From Centropus unirufus (lineage: Eukaryota > Chordata > Aves > Cuculiformes > Centropidae): a stretch of 64,000 nt of DNA. The position numbers and the translations under genes were made by a program. The stretch is from the NCBI GenBank assembly GCA_013397695.1, contig VYZI01000184.1, positions 468,163 to 532,162 of the forward strand, read 5' to 3'. This document shows, piece by piece, positions 26,721 through 39,400 of the stretch (its first letter is position 1; every line of letters begins with the position of its first letter). Below the pieces are notes generated by a model. The model worked only from the letters and a program-made list of their open reading frames with translations, had not been told where the DNA came from and did no database searches.

Positions 26721-27136
26721 ACATGGACGATTCAAGCGCTCAAACAGTGTAACAGCAGCTGTCCAGGCTGACCTGGAACTGGAGGGCTTCCCAGGACATA
26801 TCACCATGGAGGACAAGGGACTTCAGTTTGGCTCATCGTTCCAGCAGCACTCGGAGCCCAGCACGCCCACCCAATACAGCGCAGTGAGAACTGTACGGAC
26901 ACAGGGACTCTTCAGTTACAGAGAAGATTATAGGACCCCAGTTGACACCTCAAACCTTCCACCACCAGAACCCTGGCTAGAGCCAGCCATTGAGACAGTA
27001 GAGACGGGTCGAATGTCTCCTTGTCGACGAGATGGATCTTGGTTTATGAAGTTGCTTCATACTGAAACTAAGAGGATGGAAGGATGGTGCAAAGAAATGG
27101 AAAGAGAAGCAGAAGAGAATGATCTTTCTGAAGAAA
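26721..27136 (+). CDS. DLGAP2: DLGAP2 coding exon, start of GKAP-homology domain
   Basis: The exon begins with A, completing an arginine codon, then reads HGRFKRSNSVTAAVQADLEL. It ends with one base (A) of an isoleucine codon before GTAAGA, giving 138 full codons. The first half includes EDKGLQFGSSFQQHSEPSTP and TQYSAVRTVRTQGLFSYRED. The second half, from about PWLEPAIETVETGRMSPCRR, leads into SWFMKLLHTETKRMEGWCKE and MEREAEENDLSEE. The latter is the first helical part of the conserved GKAP-homology (GH1) domain of the family. The serine- and threonine-rich middle is typical of the phosphorylated linker in these scaffolds. No frameshift or in-frame stop interrupts it. The antisense open frame across its 3' part is a shadow. 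Confidence 0.97.
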
Positions 27137-29541
27137 GTAAGAACATTTCCTTGTCTTTTCTCATACACGTCTGCTAAAGTAAGGAATCTCTTAGGATAAA
27201 GTTGGGGTCTTAATTCTTTCCTTGCTTGTTTGGCAGTGCCAAAGACACTCTCCGGAAGAATTAGATGATACAAGCCCCCTGTCCTGCAATTGGTTGTGCA
27301 CACTGGCATTTCCCAGAGTAAGGTTTTGTAGAAGTAGTTGAGGAGCCAGCTAGAGCCAAGCACAGGATCAGAGCCTGGTATCAGATATGGTTCAAATGCT
27401 GCAATAGCTCCATCCACAGCTCCAGCCTTGACACGTTCTTTCCACTCACTTCTGTGGCTCCAGTGCTTGACCCTTTGCCACAGCACACAAGGTGGTTCTA
27501 TGTGAACCCTTTTTTTTTATATAATTTTCCTGCAACCTCTTATTAACGAACAGTCATTTTAATTTTTTTAAAATACCTTCACATGCACTTCTGCCTATGA
27601 TAAAGGGTCTGTTGGAAGAATAGAGTGGAGCAGGCAAGAACAATAGTTAAAGCATTCCTGGAGTTGCACAGACAAATACACAATCAGATAGTTCAGCTGC
27701 ATTTTCTTATTTCAATTTTGTCAAGAATCATTATTATTCTCTCATGTCCTGTGGACACCTTGAAAGGAGTGACGGGATAAAGTGAAAAATAATGTAGACT
27801 ACTTTGGAACGAGATCCAAGCAAGCACTAATGATAGTAATATATCAAAGTGGTCCTAGCACTCAGTAGCCAGCTCCCTGTGATTCCCTCTGAGGTCAATT
27901 ATACTTGTTCTTCAGGCTTAGTTTTATAAATATTTCAATCCCTGCCAATCTGAATTATCGTCTCGGACGAGATTTTCTCAGATCACAAATTAGTTCATAT
28001 TAAGTTTTCTTACTAGCCTTTTTTTCCCTCACTTTCACAACTCTGAGCATCACCTCTGAGTACTCTTTTCTGATTGTCTTCTTTTCCCCTCAATGAGTTC
28101 CTACTATGAACTGCCCTCAGGTCCTGGGCCAGGTCTGCACGGCGACTAAAAGGCCAATTTCTATTTCTGCACTGACCTTTTCAAAAGAACTTCTACAGTT
28201 TTACCTCATCATTTGTTTTATTTTACAGTCATATTTCTCCACTATAAGAGGCACAAGTTTACCAAGTAACAACATAGGATTTGGGGTGGAGGAGAACATA
28301 AAGCTGTTTTTCTTCCTTCAGCCTACAGTGCTTTCTGGAATGTAGGTTTTTGTCCTTATTTTCATCATGGCAGAACTGAGTTGAGAATTTTCCCTTTGCA
28401 TTGATACTTTGAAGACTTTAATACCCCCCTAGGGTTATTAAAGCAAAAAATAATAAAACATTTTGCTATGCTTAGTCTGTGTGAGGATTTCCAAGCCTTC
28501 TTTCATAATGGTTATTTATTTTTAATACTTCTTTTTACCGTGTGCATCTCATTTTTCAATTTTTCTTTGCACTGCTGAATACCGGTATTTCTCTGCCATC
28601 ATTAAGTATCCCAAAGCACCTGCTTCCAAGGTCTCCTAGTACTGATGTGGGGACATCAGCGCTTACGATCTGAAGCAGTAGTTCAAAGAGCTGGACTTTA
28701 ATCTCCTTGGAAAGAGTAAAATTACTAGGGAGCAAAGGGGTGAATCAGACAGGCAGTGAGGCTCTCTCCTGCCCTAGGAGGCCAGTGTGGAGTCTGCAGG
28801 AAAGGGGGAGACTTTTCCTACCTCCTCTCCCTGCGAGTTCTTCCTCATGCACAGCCCTAAGCAAATCTGCAGCCACATGAAACGAACAATGGAAACTCTC
28901 ACACCTCTGTGCTTCTCCCTCACCTGGACACTCGGATAGGGAGGTAGCAGTGCTATTCCCTGGAATATGAAGCTGTGGGCTCTGTTAGAAAAAATCTTGG
29001 AGGAGCTGATTTTAGCTCCCTACCCATTCCTAGGTGCAGCAGCACCTTCCCTCCCACCATGTGAAGCTGCGCTCCTGCACTCCAGAAATACCCTGAGACA
29101 CCTCCCTGCACGGGGGAGCAGCAGCGAGGGAGAGAATTGCACAGACGACATGAAGACAAATTGGACTTGAGTAATTTTGATCAATATTCAGAGTTAATGG
29201 TGCTCTTTTAACCTGGAACATTTCAGTCGGAAAACAGAACAGGATATCAGGATTTTATGTTTCCCTGATTGCAGAGTGACTCCACTCTGTAAGAGAAAAA
29301 CAAAGATTAATTTCCTGAGACAGAGTTACTAAAACGCAACCAGAATGGACCCTTGAAATCCCCTTTTGAAAGTAATCAAATAGGTTAATTACTTGTGTTT
29401 AGGGAAACATTTTGGCCTCACAAACAGGTTAGGGAACTTGCTATAGTTCTACATAGCATATGCAAAATCTGATGGTTTTCACAAGTGACACCCAGACTTC
29501 GATTTTCCATTTTATGTGACTCATTTCACATCTTCCTCCAG

Positions 29542-30263
29542 TGTCATGGTTTAGCCCTGATGCAGCTAATTTCAGCAGCTAAAACCATGCAGTTGGATCA
29601 CAGCTCCCTTCTCCCACAGAAAGGGGAAGGGAAAAGGAGAGGAAAAAGACTTGAAAGTTGGAAACTAAAACTACAGCTTTGATGAAAAAAAATAATAATA
29701 ATAATAGTAATAATNAAAATAATAATAATAATAGTAATAATAATAATAAACAAAATACAAATATATGAGATTGCACCTCCACCCCTCTAGGACTGTACAT
29801 CAGGTGAATGTACATCATCACAAATGCTGCAGAGAAGACAAGAAGGAATGGGTCCATAGCCAGGAGGGAACTGAGCTCAGGAACTAGATTCAGGAACGCA
29901 TGGATCAGGGATCAGGAGCAAGCAGACAAATGAGGTCCTCACTGGACATCGGCCATCACAGAAGAGAGCGAGAGCCTTGGGATCTCTCAGTTTTATCCCA
30001 AGTGTGGTGTATAAGGCATGGAATACTCAGTTGGCCAGTTCAGGATCGCCTATCCCATCCACCCCTCCTTGCAGGTGCTGCCCTTTGCCCACTCAAGGTT
30101 GATCTTGGGTCAAGTACAAACATTGACGTTTCTGCATAACCAGTGTTATCACTTCTGGAGAGAAACTGTTGAAAAAACCACATAGTTAGCTTCCACAGAA
30201 TTAAGTTACTTAGGTAAGACTGAGTCCCAAAACTGACTTTAATATAGCTCAAACCACAACACA
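29542..30263 (-). mobile_element. Solo LTR of an avian endogenous retrovirus
   Basis: The element runs from TGTCATGGTTTAGCC on the plus strand to ACCACAACACA, so it has TG and CA ends. It is flanked on both sides by CCAG (29538-29541 and 30264-30267), a plausible 4-bp target duplication. The TGTCATGGTTTAGCCC end is, from memory, the reverse of a 3' end seen in bird LTRs. An AAT-rich microsatellite with one N (29715) lies at 29687-29750. No internal viral region or second LTR is adjacent, so it appears to be a recombined solo LTR. It is antisense to DLGAP2. Confidence 0.75.
29687..29750. repeat. (AAT)n microsatellite with one N
   Basis: An AAT/ATA trinucleotide tract with occasional AGT interruptions lies inside the solo LTR. 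A single undetermined base at 29715 shows that the assembly was uncertain here. Confidence 0.95.
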
Positions 30264-33200
30264 CCAGTAATTTCTAAGTTGCATTGTCTTTTTAATTTTT
30301 CTTTAATTTTTAATATTTCTTCACCTAGTGTAGCTTACACCAAGTTGGGGAAGTTATCAAAGAATTATTTTCACTGGGGGAATGAGCTTCACAGCATTTT
30401 GTGAATCCAATCCCAGGTTTTTTTTTTCCTGTTGAGTCTTTGACACATTTTGTATCCCCACCTTGAGGCAGGGGGGTTGAAAGGTACGTATCCACAAGAA
30501 CTGAAGTTTAGTGATATCCCAGCATGAAATGTATCTTGACATATTTCAGCATTTGGCAGTTCTCTGAACAAAATAAGGAAGCCAGAAGGAACTAAATCTG
30601 TTTTTCCATCTTCCAGCAGAAGCTGCTATTCCCCAAACACTTCACAGCAAAGTTTGCACATTCAAACTGTCATTGTTAATGCAGAATCTTTTATTTTTGG
30701 CCTGGGTATATTAATTGTACCTGAAAACCAAATATAGCTTTGCGTCTCCTAGGAGAAGGCTGTCTTTATGATATCATTTCTGTTTTGTTTTAATCACTGG
30801 AAGAGTTAAAATAGAACCGCATTTTAGATAACAGTTTCATTTTCTGTGTTAACACAATAGCCCTGAGATCACAGAAAGCTGCCTGATTGCTGTATTGATT
30901 TTTTTCTTGCACTGTAGCTTTTCTCCCATAATGTTGTTTTAAGAACTTCACTCATCAGGTCTTAGAAGAGGAGATAATCATTGCAGCAAAAATAACCTCT
31001 CTCTCTTTCTTTTCACAGAATTTGTTTATTTGATCAGTTGCCATGAATTGTATTTTGGCGTCTCTGAAAAGTTCTTGTATTGTTTGTGGGGCAGTTATTT
31101 GTGTTCTCAGTGTTCATTATCACTTTTATAGATGTGTAGGAAAACCACACACGTGGCTGTAACTGTTCCCAGGGTAAGTCATCCGATCATCTGCACTAGC
31201 AGGGAGCCTTCAAGCACAGATATGTGTTTCTCCAGGGTGCTGACTGGTGTTTCAGTTTTACACCCTGAAAATTGCGTTTCGCTGCTGCTGGTGTGTAGGT
31301 GATGACAAGAAAAACACTCTCGGTTGTCACAAAGCTATTGAAGGCCAAGAAGGCCAGGGCTCTGCCTCCCACCCGTGAGCTCTGGGATGGGCACAGGAAG
31401 GGGGAGAGCAGGAGAGCTCAGGGTCACAGCTTGTAGGCACGGGTTGGCAGAGGGAAGCAGAAAATATCCTGGGCTTCTGAATGCCACTTGTTTGGCTATG
31501 AAAATATTTCAGTGCACTGGTCAAGTGGAGAGCAGCCACACGGACTTCCCTGGCATGTAGGGACCATAAGATACGTGCAAAAAAAAATTAACAGTAGTAT
31601 CAACTGTCCCAGCAGAAGGGTTGTTCTGCTGGTGTCTTCTGCATCAAGGTTAGGAGCTCTGCTGGTGTAGCTATGTAGTAAAGTGATACCTAGTGAAAGA
31701 ATAAAAGGCATTCGAGAGAGTGAGAGGTCAAAATATTACCCTTCTCTCCTTGCCCCTCTCCTCAATGGATGCAGAATTTTTCCTTGCTGATCCCCTGGTT
31801 GGTATTTTCACAGTACTGCAAGGGTTTTAGTAACACAGTGCAATAGTAACAGCAAACATAGAGTTAAATATCCCATACTGCACAAAAATGAAAACCAACC
31901 AAAAAAAAATAATCTCACATCCAATTTATTGTAGTATATTCATCAATTAATCATCCACAAAAGCTTTCTTAAGCCTCGCCAAATATGGGTTATCCTTTAA
32001 CCAAAGAGAATTACTGACATAATTTCCTAATACATTTCACAAACCCAACCTTCAGGAATTATTGAAATTTACATTTGGGGTATTGTGAATGACTGCAGAA
32101 TGTCTCAATTGCCCTGAAACAGTCCTTAAAGTTTACAAAAGATAGTCCCATAGTGTGGAATATGAAAATTCCTCCTAGCATTTGCATTGTTCTGTTTGTT
32201 TCCTCCTCTTTGAACTCACCTCTATTGAATTAAAACAAGTTTGTGCTGAGCCCAACTTGGTGCACAAGGCTTTCATTGCCCTTCCTGCCCTCCAGAGCGC
32301 TGCCAGGAGCTCTGCTATCCTAAAATGTCATCTCACTCTGATCATTATACAATTATGATTATAACTACCTGCGTGTAGATAGTGAAAAAGACATGCATTT
32401 CTAAAGATTACTGATTTAGATTTAGCGATTAGAGAAATATCGTGCCCTTCTTTGAGTGAGGAGGATGAACTAAATGCCAGTTTTAATATTTGTTCCAGGC
32501 ATTTTTTCTCAGATTGTTTGTGGAGCAATTTATTTATGAGCATGGAAAAAAAAAAAAAAGGAGCAATCAAACGGAATGAAAATTTAAATTAAAACACATC
32601 ATTTAAATAAACAGTAATGAGTGCCAGAAGCAGATTGATTGAAGTAGTTTCTCGTTGCTGCTGCAGCAGTGATACAATTGAGCAAAGCTTTTAACCTGTC
32701 AAGAATAGAGTTACAGCACCCGACTAGGATCTTGGTTTCATCAATATAGATATAACTTTTCCCCCTCCGTCTTTGTGATATGAAACCATTTTCAATTACA
32801 AAATTTTGCAGGGTTTCTCAAGCGATAGAACGTGTATATATCACTTGCAATTTTGTAATATGCTTATTACAGGGGAAAAAGCAACATTGTGTTAACTGTG
32901 CAAGTTGTACAGAAGCAATTTACGGAATCTCTATCCAGGGTAGAAATCCTGAGTCTGCTTTTGCTGAAGTCAGGATCAGGGGTTTGTAAATCTGCAGAGT
33001 AGAAGTCACGCAGGACCATACAACAAAAATGGAGTGTTTCATATGGGAGCATAATTAAGGTTGCGTGACTCCTGACATTCAAGTAAATATTATCTTAATG
33101 GAGTGAGGTATATGGATTATGTGACAATTATATATATTTATCATTGTTGTTAATTTTAATCATAATTTATTTACAAGCAAAATCTTCTAGGCATCACCAA

Positions 33201-33495
33201 ACATCTCAATCTCTCCAGTCTCGAACATTCATCGTTCTTTCATGGAGATAATCAATCTGCACTCATCGGAATAATTCCCCAGTGCATGAAATTAATAACA
33301 AGGCTTTGGCTGTCTATTAATATTGTGCTAAAGATTATGAATTGAAGTGTTTTAATACTTCAATTTAATTACAGCAAAGCAGAGTAGCATGAATATGAGA
33401 GATTCTAACTTCTATGTTTTATTACATTTGATTTATTATTGAAATGGAAAAGAAGTGACACACAGTGACACGTGCAAGTAGCCCAGAACCACCTG

Positions 33496-33529
33496 ATTTT
33501 GCATTCCCAGAGGAATTTTGCATTCCCAG
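33496..33529 (+). repeat. 15-bp direct repeat, period 19
   Basis: ATTTTGCATTCCCAG occurs at 33496-33510 and exactly again at 33515-33529, separated by AGGA. It is a small recent tandem duplication in an intron. Confidence 0.95.
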
Positions 33530-33950
33530 GTCACCGCAAGGTGCAGCATTGCCAGTGCCTAAGCCTTTTCTCTTCTGACTGGACTTTAAATCACCAATGC
33601 TTGTTGACATGATCCTTCAGGATAATAAAAGTTTATTTAATATAGGGTTTGGGGTAACTGTGAGATTCAATGGGAAGTATCAGACATGTAAAGATTCTGT
33701 TGAGGTTGATGTTTCTGGGGCCAAAACTAGTGCCCTTTCCTCAGGCTATGTCTTTGAGCTATGAATGATAAAATTTAATGGAGGAATCCAAAAACTTTAT
33801 TCACTGTGAGACAAGAACTGCGACCATCGGCCTGCAGAATCATCCTCACTCCCTTTCTGCCCAGAGAATAGTTGAACATGGGGTAAGAATGGTCAATGTC
33901 AGGGACCCGTTAAAGTAGAATTCCCTATCCTGGCAAAAAGGGATTCTTCG

Positions 33951-34220
33951 TAGAATCATAGAATCATAGAATAGTTTGGGTTGGAAGGGACATTAAAACC
34001 CATCCAGTTCCAACCCCTGCCATGGGCAGGGACATCTCCCACTGGACCAGGCTCAAGGTCCCATCCAGCATGGCCTTGAACACCTCCAGGGAGGGGGCAT
34101 CAACAGCTCCCTGGGAAACCCGTTTGAGTGTCTCACCACCCTCATCATGAAGAATTTCTTCCTATTGTCCAGTCTAAATCTTCACTTCTCCAATTTATAG
34201 CCATTAAAATTGACCCCAAA
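33951..34220 (-). mobile_element. CR1 LINE, 3' end copy, antisense
   Basis: The left end is the CR1 tail in reverse (two TAGAATCA-type units then GAATAGTTTGGGTTGGAAGG). It is followed by TTCCAACCCCTGCCATGGGC, CTTGAACACCTCCAGGGAGG and CACCACCCTCATCATGAAGA. The copy ends near a CAATTTATAGCCATTAAAAT phrase. It is 5'-truncated and antisense to DLGAP2. The two near-identical tail units suggest a fairly young copy, but that is inference. Confidence 0.95.
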
Positions 34221-36322
34221 TTGGGAGTTTGCGTCATATACTTGGTCCACAGAGCACCATGGGAAAAGGTGGAGCTGAGTCTATTTGTCACTTAAGTCTT
34301 TGCCTTTATTAAAAATGCTGAAAATGAAATCAAATAAATTTGTTTAAGATCAAATGAAACAATTCTTTTTTTATTTAGGGTTTTGTATGTTTGTTCAGAT
34401 TTTAACACCCAAAACGTTGTTTTCCATATGCCAATAACTCAATCCAGAAAACTGAGGGTTTCGGTGATCAAAAACCCTGAACCAATTAAAATGCTTTATT
34501 TAATTTGGTCAACAAAACAAGAAGAAAAACCCCAGTGAATTACTCATGCATCCCAGAACCACTTAACCCTTTCACAAATTGGTGCCACACGGGACTGATG
34601 AATTATGCATATGGCTGTTTAATTTAGCATTGTGGCACAGCTGTACTGTTTCTCTCACACCAAATGGAACTGAGTTTGAGAACTACAGCTCTATGTATTA
34701 ACACATGCTTAGAAACCTACAGAGTTTGTATGTTTTCACAGAACTGGAGTCTAAAACCTCCTAAATATCTCTTGCTGCTACTTGAGGATAAGAAGATATT
34801 TCAGTGGTTAAGAGAAAGCAGAATTAGAATGTAATACCTACTACCAAAATACAGATTTCACATGCCACTCAGTCCACTTTTATACTTATTCTAAGTAACA
34901 ATAGGATGTAAAGCCCTCGCAGAATTTAATGTTCTGTATATGACGGGCTGCAAATCAGTTCTGTTGTATAACTGTACCTTCATTCCACATTCTGTATCCT
35001 GTTTGAATTATCAGTTTAGTTTCCTCAAATTGAATTAAAAGATATTGGCATAATTCCTTCTTACCCCGGCCCCTAACTCTCTCTGTCTTTACCCTAAACG
35101 TTATTTAAATGTCTTCTCCAGATAAAATCAACCTTCTATTGAAACCCAAGCTTAAAAGGCTTTTTTAAAGTGTTGCTTTTTCAGTATAGAGAAAGATGTG
35201 GCGGAAAGGAAGTGTAGGAGCTGACGAGTATTAAAATACATCACTGCGTAACAAAGCACAGTATTTATCCCAGCAAATGTGGGAGTCCAGTAGGAGTGAG
35301 CTTTCTAGGGATAAGCCAGTCCCCTTAGACACTCCAGTCAATAGAAGGAAATAGGCATCTCTAGGAAGAGATGCAGCTCATCTAAAAATAGGAGCGTAAC
35401 ATGACCGAGCTGGTGAGCTCAGATTACTGATTATAGAGCATCCAGAAATTCTGATGCAAGCGGATGACTGTTGGAAGCAAAGTCAAGTGAAATTACTTTG
35501 GTCCCTTTCCTCAGTGCTTATGCACGCTGTAAGTAGGAAGCACCCTGGAGAGGGGAAAGCCCAGTGAACCAGGGGTGCTGATCGTGATCCAGTCCTTGGT
35601 CACCACTTGTGTCTCACTGTCTGAAGCCCCCGTGCTTAGAATTTGTGTATTTTTCTGGGTAGGCAACCTGTAACTCCTAGTGAGGGTGCCAAGACGCGTC
35701 TCAGGGATGTGGTTCCCCCGAGGATCTCATCCTTGCGGTAGGAGTATCTTATAGCTTAATGTGTTAGCCTTCCCCCAGCACAGACAGGATAAAGGGAGCT
35801 CACTCGGGGATCATCCACACAACTGGGTGAAGTCTTTCATCACCGCAGAGCCAGAAGGGACTCGTAAAGCTCCCTTTGGCATCAGGGGAAACAGGCACCT
35901 GACTGGTTCTTGAAGCAAGACTCCAGGAGCTTTCCCTTTCCATGAACAAGTGTAAAAAGGAATGGGAGGGGGACATGTGCTTTGAAATTTAAGATTGTGC
36001 TCAAAAGCACATGTATGCATGGCCACTTCAGGAAACTGTCTGTATTCCCTTGGGTATATTCTGCTTCCTTCAGTAAATGCCGTCTTAGCTGTTTGGAGTT
36101 ATTAATATATCATTTTTTATTGCCAAAGCATAAGGTGACACGGAGCTTTCTATTATCTCCATCTTTTTCTAAAATATTTTATGTATATAATCACAAGCAG
36201 CAAAACCAAATATTTACTTCCCTCATAAAATAAACAGACATTTCAGCTGCATATTTTTTGAGCTGGATTTTACATTTACTGCCAAAAGACATCTATTGGT
36301 AATAACCTGCCTGTGTGCTTAG

Positions 36323-36414
36323 TCCTAGGTAAGATCCGAAGTGCTGTTGGAAGTGCTCAGCTCCTCATGTCTCAGAAATTCCAGCAATTTTATTGGCTTT
36401 GTCAGCAAAATCTG
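36323..36414 (+). CDS. DLGAP2: DLGAP2 coding exon, GKAP-homology domain core
   Basis: The acceptor is GTGCTTAG and the donor CTG before GTAAGT. The first two bases (TC) complete an isoleucine codon, and 30 codons follow: LGKIRSAVGSAQLLMSQKFQ then QFYWLCQQNL. This is a highly conserved helical segment of the GH1 domain, so the exon call is secure although it is only 92 bp. It sits between introns of 9.2 and 4.3 kb. The residue before the next exon is leucine, where I recall methionine in mammals. That would be a conservative change and needs alignment to confirm. Confidence 0.96.
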
Positions 36415-39400
36415 GTAAGTATTCATATTTGGCCATTCTTCAAGATTTTAAGGCTACTCATACACACATATTCCACAAAACTTAGTTTTAAATTATAGAA
36501 TTTAATATTTTCACTTCAAAGGCAACAACAAAAATAAGTATAGGGTACTCAAACAGTAGCAAATTGAAATGCCATTTTCATGTCTCACTTTTTGTTTTAC
36601 TGCTCCTTTTTTTAAAAAAAAAAAGCCTTAAACATGGTGGGGTTTTCTTTGAAAGCAAACATAATTTTAGTAATTTCAGTCTGGTTTTATTTTGTCCTTT
36701 TCTTGTTTGTTTGTTTTCTGTCTTTATTCAAGAATAAAAAACAGACGGGAAAAAATGCAAGTTGAGATATAATATTATGGCTTTATTTTTGTAGTACCCT
36801 AAAAGAGTAAGTATATTTCCAGTAAGAAAGGAGAAAATTTTCAAATTACAGTAAGTAGGGAAGAGTAAAATAGCAGAACGGTGGAGAATGTGCAATCCAG
36901 CCTTCTGACTACATGAAAATGGGACTGATCTTGGAAATGGGAATATACATAATGTTCATAAAATTGGGTTTAATAATTTGGATTGCCAATTATATATAAG
37001 ATGTCCTAGGGCTAAAGGAGCAGATGCAGTATATTACTTGTGAGAGTTACTGCTATTGTTCTGGAAGTTCATTAGAGACTAATTCAATTCTAAATGTTAT
37101 CTCCATTAATATGTCAGTAGCAATCAGTGATATAAACGTTGTGGCAAGATGATACTTATCAATAGAAGGATGTAATTCCTCTAGCTATGGCTGATGGTAG
37201 AGCACCTACTTGCTTTGGCTCACTCCAAAATCAAGCGTGACTTTCAGCTCTTGGCTGCCCCTACACCTCATCCATTAAAAGTGCTGAATTCTCTGGTGTG
37301 CGTGACAGCAGACACGACCTCTACGTCTTGTAAGATACATTTCTTCACTTGTTAGTATTTGCCACATGACTTTTTAAGGCAAAACATTCATTCTGCAGAC
37401 ATCTACTTGCTACTTCCCATCCATAAAGTGAAACACCCAGAATTCCTAACACTGCAATCAAATATTAGTGGGAAAGTCATGCCAAAAATGTCCTACCTTC
37501 TGATAGAAAATGATAAGATATATGGTCCTCATTAGGAAAGAATCCAATTATCCACCTCAAAGATTCTGTCAAAACAAGAATTTTAATAGCTGCTACAGAA
37601 TGACAGAGGAAATATGCAAAGTCAGGCAAGCAGATGACAACCACGCTTGTAATATCAAATACATCATGTGTGCTCCTATCCAGTCATTTGTTTCATAGTG
37701 AAGGAAAGAAATTTTCATCAACGCTCTGAAAGTTTCTTCCTGCAAATTTTGAAGTGCCTTCCACTACCTGATTGATTAAGCTATGCAAACTAAGATTTGG
37801 AGAGCCTAACCTGCTCTCCACTTCATTTATCTTCAAGTGGGTCCAGCACTTGTGCTCGAGAGCATTGCTGTAATAACGAGCACAGCTCCTGCTCAGCGCA
37901 GCCCTCAGCTGTTGGGAGCAATTCATTACTGCAAAAGCAAAAGGAGCACAAGGAGAAGTGTACAGCTCTGTAGAACACATAACAAAAAAAAAAGGCTGGC
38001 AAGATGTCATTGCTCCCCTTCTTATTTGCATAAGTAACCTGTGAGCCCCATAAGAGCAGCTTCATCCCACTCTGAAGATTTAGGCTCTGCATATTCTTCA
38101 GTTTCATTAAATCAGCAACGGGCTCGACAAGCAGCAACTGCAGAACTGGACTTTTAGCTCATTCATGCCTTGAGGCTTTTCTTCCTAAGCCTAATGACAG
38201 AGTTTGCTGTTAAATAGTGACTTCGCACGTCTCCACAGCGGGCTTCCCATATGCTCCTAACGCAGCATCTTGGTGCCCCATGGGGATGCTCCCAGATAGC
38301 AGCCAGTTAGTTCATTCTCCCACCAGAAAAGATGTGGCACTTTCAGGGCTGGCACACAGCAGTTTCTCTAACAGTGTTCAACAACAGTGAGCGTACGTGT
38401 AAGACAAAGAACAATGGCACTTATTTCTGCCAATTCAAAATGTAGCAAGGCTTTGGGAAGAGGAAATGTACTTCCTCAAACTGAAATTTAACCAGGAGCT
38501 CATTCGTCATCTATGGACTTCCCTAAAGGGTCATGGGAACGGCAAAGAACAACATCTAATCATGTTCTGGGTAAAGATCTCTTGCAAAATTCTCTAATTT
38601 AGGGAAAAATTCACAAAAATGTAAGCTTCGATGAAGGGGACATTTTTAAGAATCTGGCTATCTGGCTATCTCCTACAGTGTATTTTTCCCACTAACTGCT
38701 AGAAGAAAAAAAAAATCCCTGATTAATAACGACTCCCTTCTGCATTATTCACATCATCTCTTGTAACACCCTGTTTTTGCTTTGAAGTCTCCTCCTCCAT
38801 ACTCTCCAGTCAGCACAGATCCTGCGAAGCTCATGAGATCATCGCTCAGTGTGTCGTGGTTGCAGGCAAAAACAGAATAGCTCCAGCGCTGGTTAGGTGC
38901 TTTTTGCTTGCTTTAGGCTTTCTTCAGAAGGAGGGCTGCAAAGCTAAATTCCGAATAAGATACAAATAAAGGAGAAGCTTATGAGAAGAAACAAGTTTAA
39001 GTCAAACTTAGTTAGCCAACCATTCGTGCTAGAATTGAACTGCGGACTGCAGATCCAGAGGCGACAGCAGCGGGAGGCAGCCCTCTTGTGTTAGACAGCA
39101 CACCACACACTCCTCTGCAAGCTGCTTTTTTTTCCCAAACGTGATGAGCAGAGTATAGGAGAGCAATTAGCTTTGATTTAGAAGGCAGGGGCATGTCAAT
39201 GAGTGGCATCATTTTCTAAGTGTTTTGAGGTAACTGGGGAGAGGAACTGAGGAGACGATGCTGGAGAGAACAGATTGCAATTTGAGTGATATTGTTGTGG
39301 GACCGACGGATTTCAAGCAGGGAGTCGGTTCCTGAAGCCTGAGATATTGACCTCTGTCGTGTAACTAATGCCACTGACATCAATATTAAACGGTTTTGGA

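Larger units (their letters stand above)
27137..36322 (+). other. DLGAP2: DLGAP2 intron, about 9.2 kb
   Basis: The intron begins GTAAGA and ends GTGCTTAG. It contains a 722-bp antisense solo LTR (29542-30263), an antisense CR1 copy (33951-34220) and a 15-bp direct repeat near 33496-33529. AT-rich stretches around 32570-32700 and 33100-33420 look ordered, with many TAAT cores, and could be conserved noncoding elements. I see no exon. The remainder is unremarkable. Confidence 0.88.

Noticed and set aside
26977..27486. 169-codon minus-strand open frame
   Set aside because: It is the antisense shadow of the DLGAP2 exon at 26721-27136, extended into the intron.
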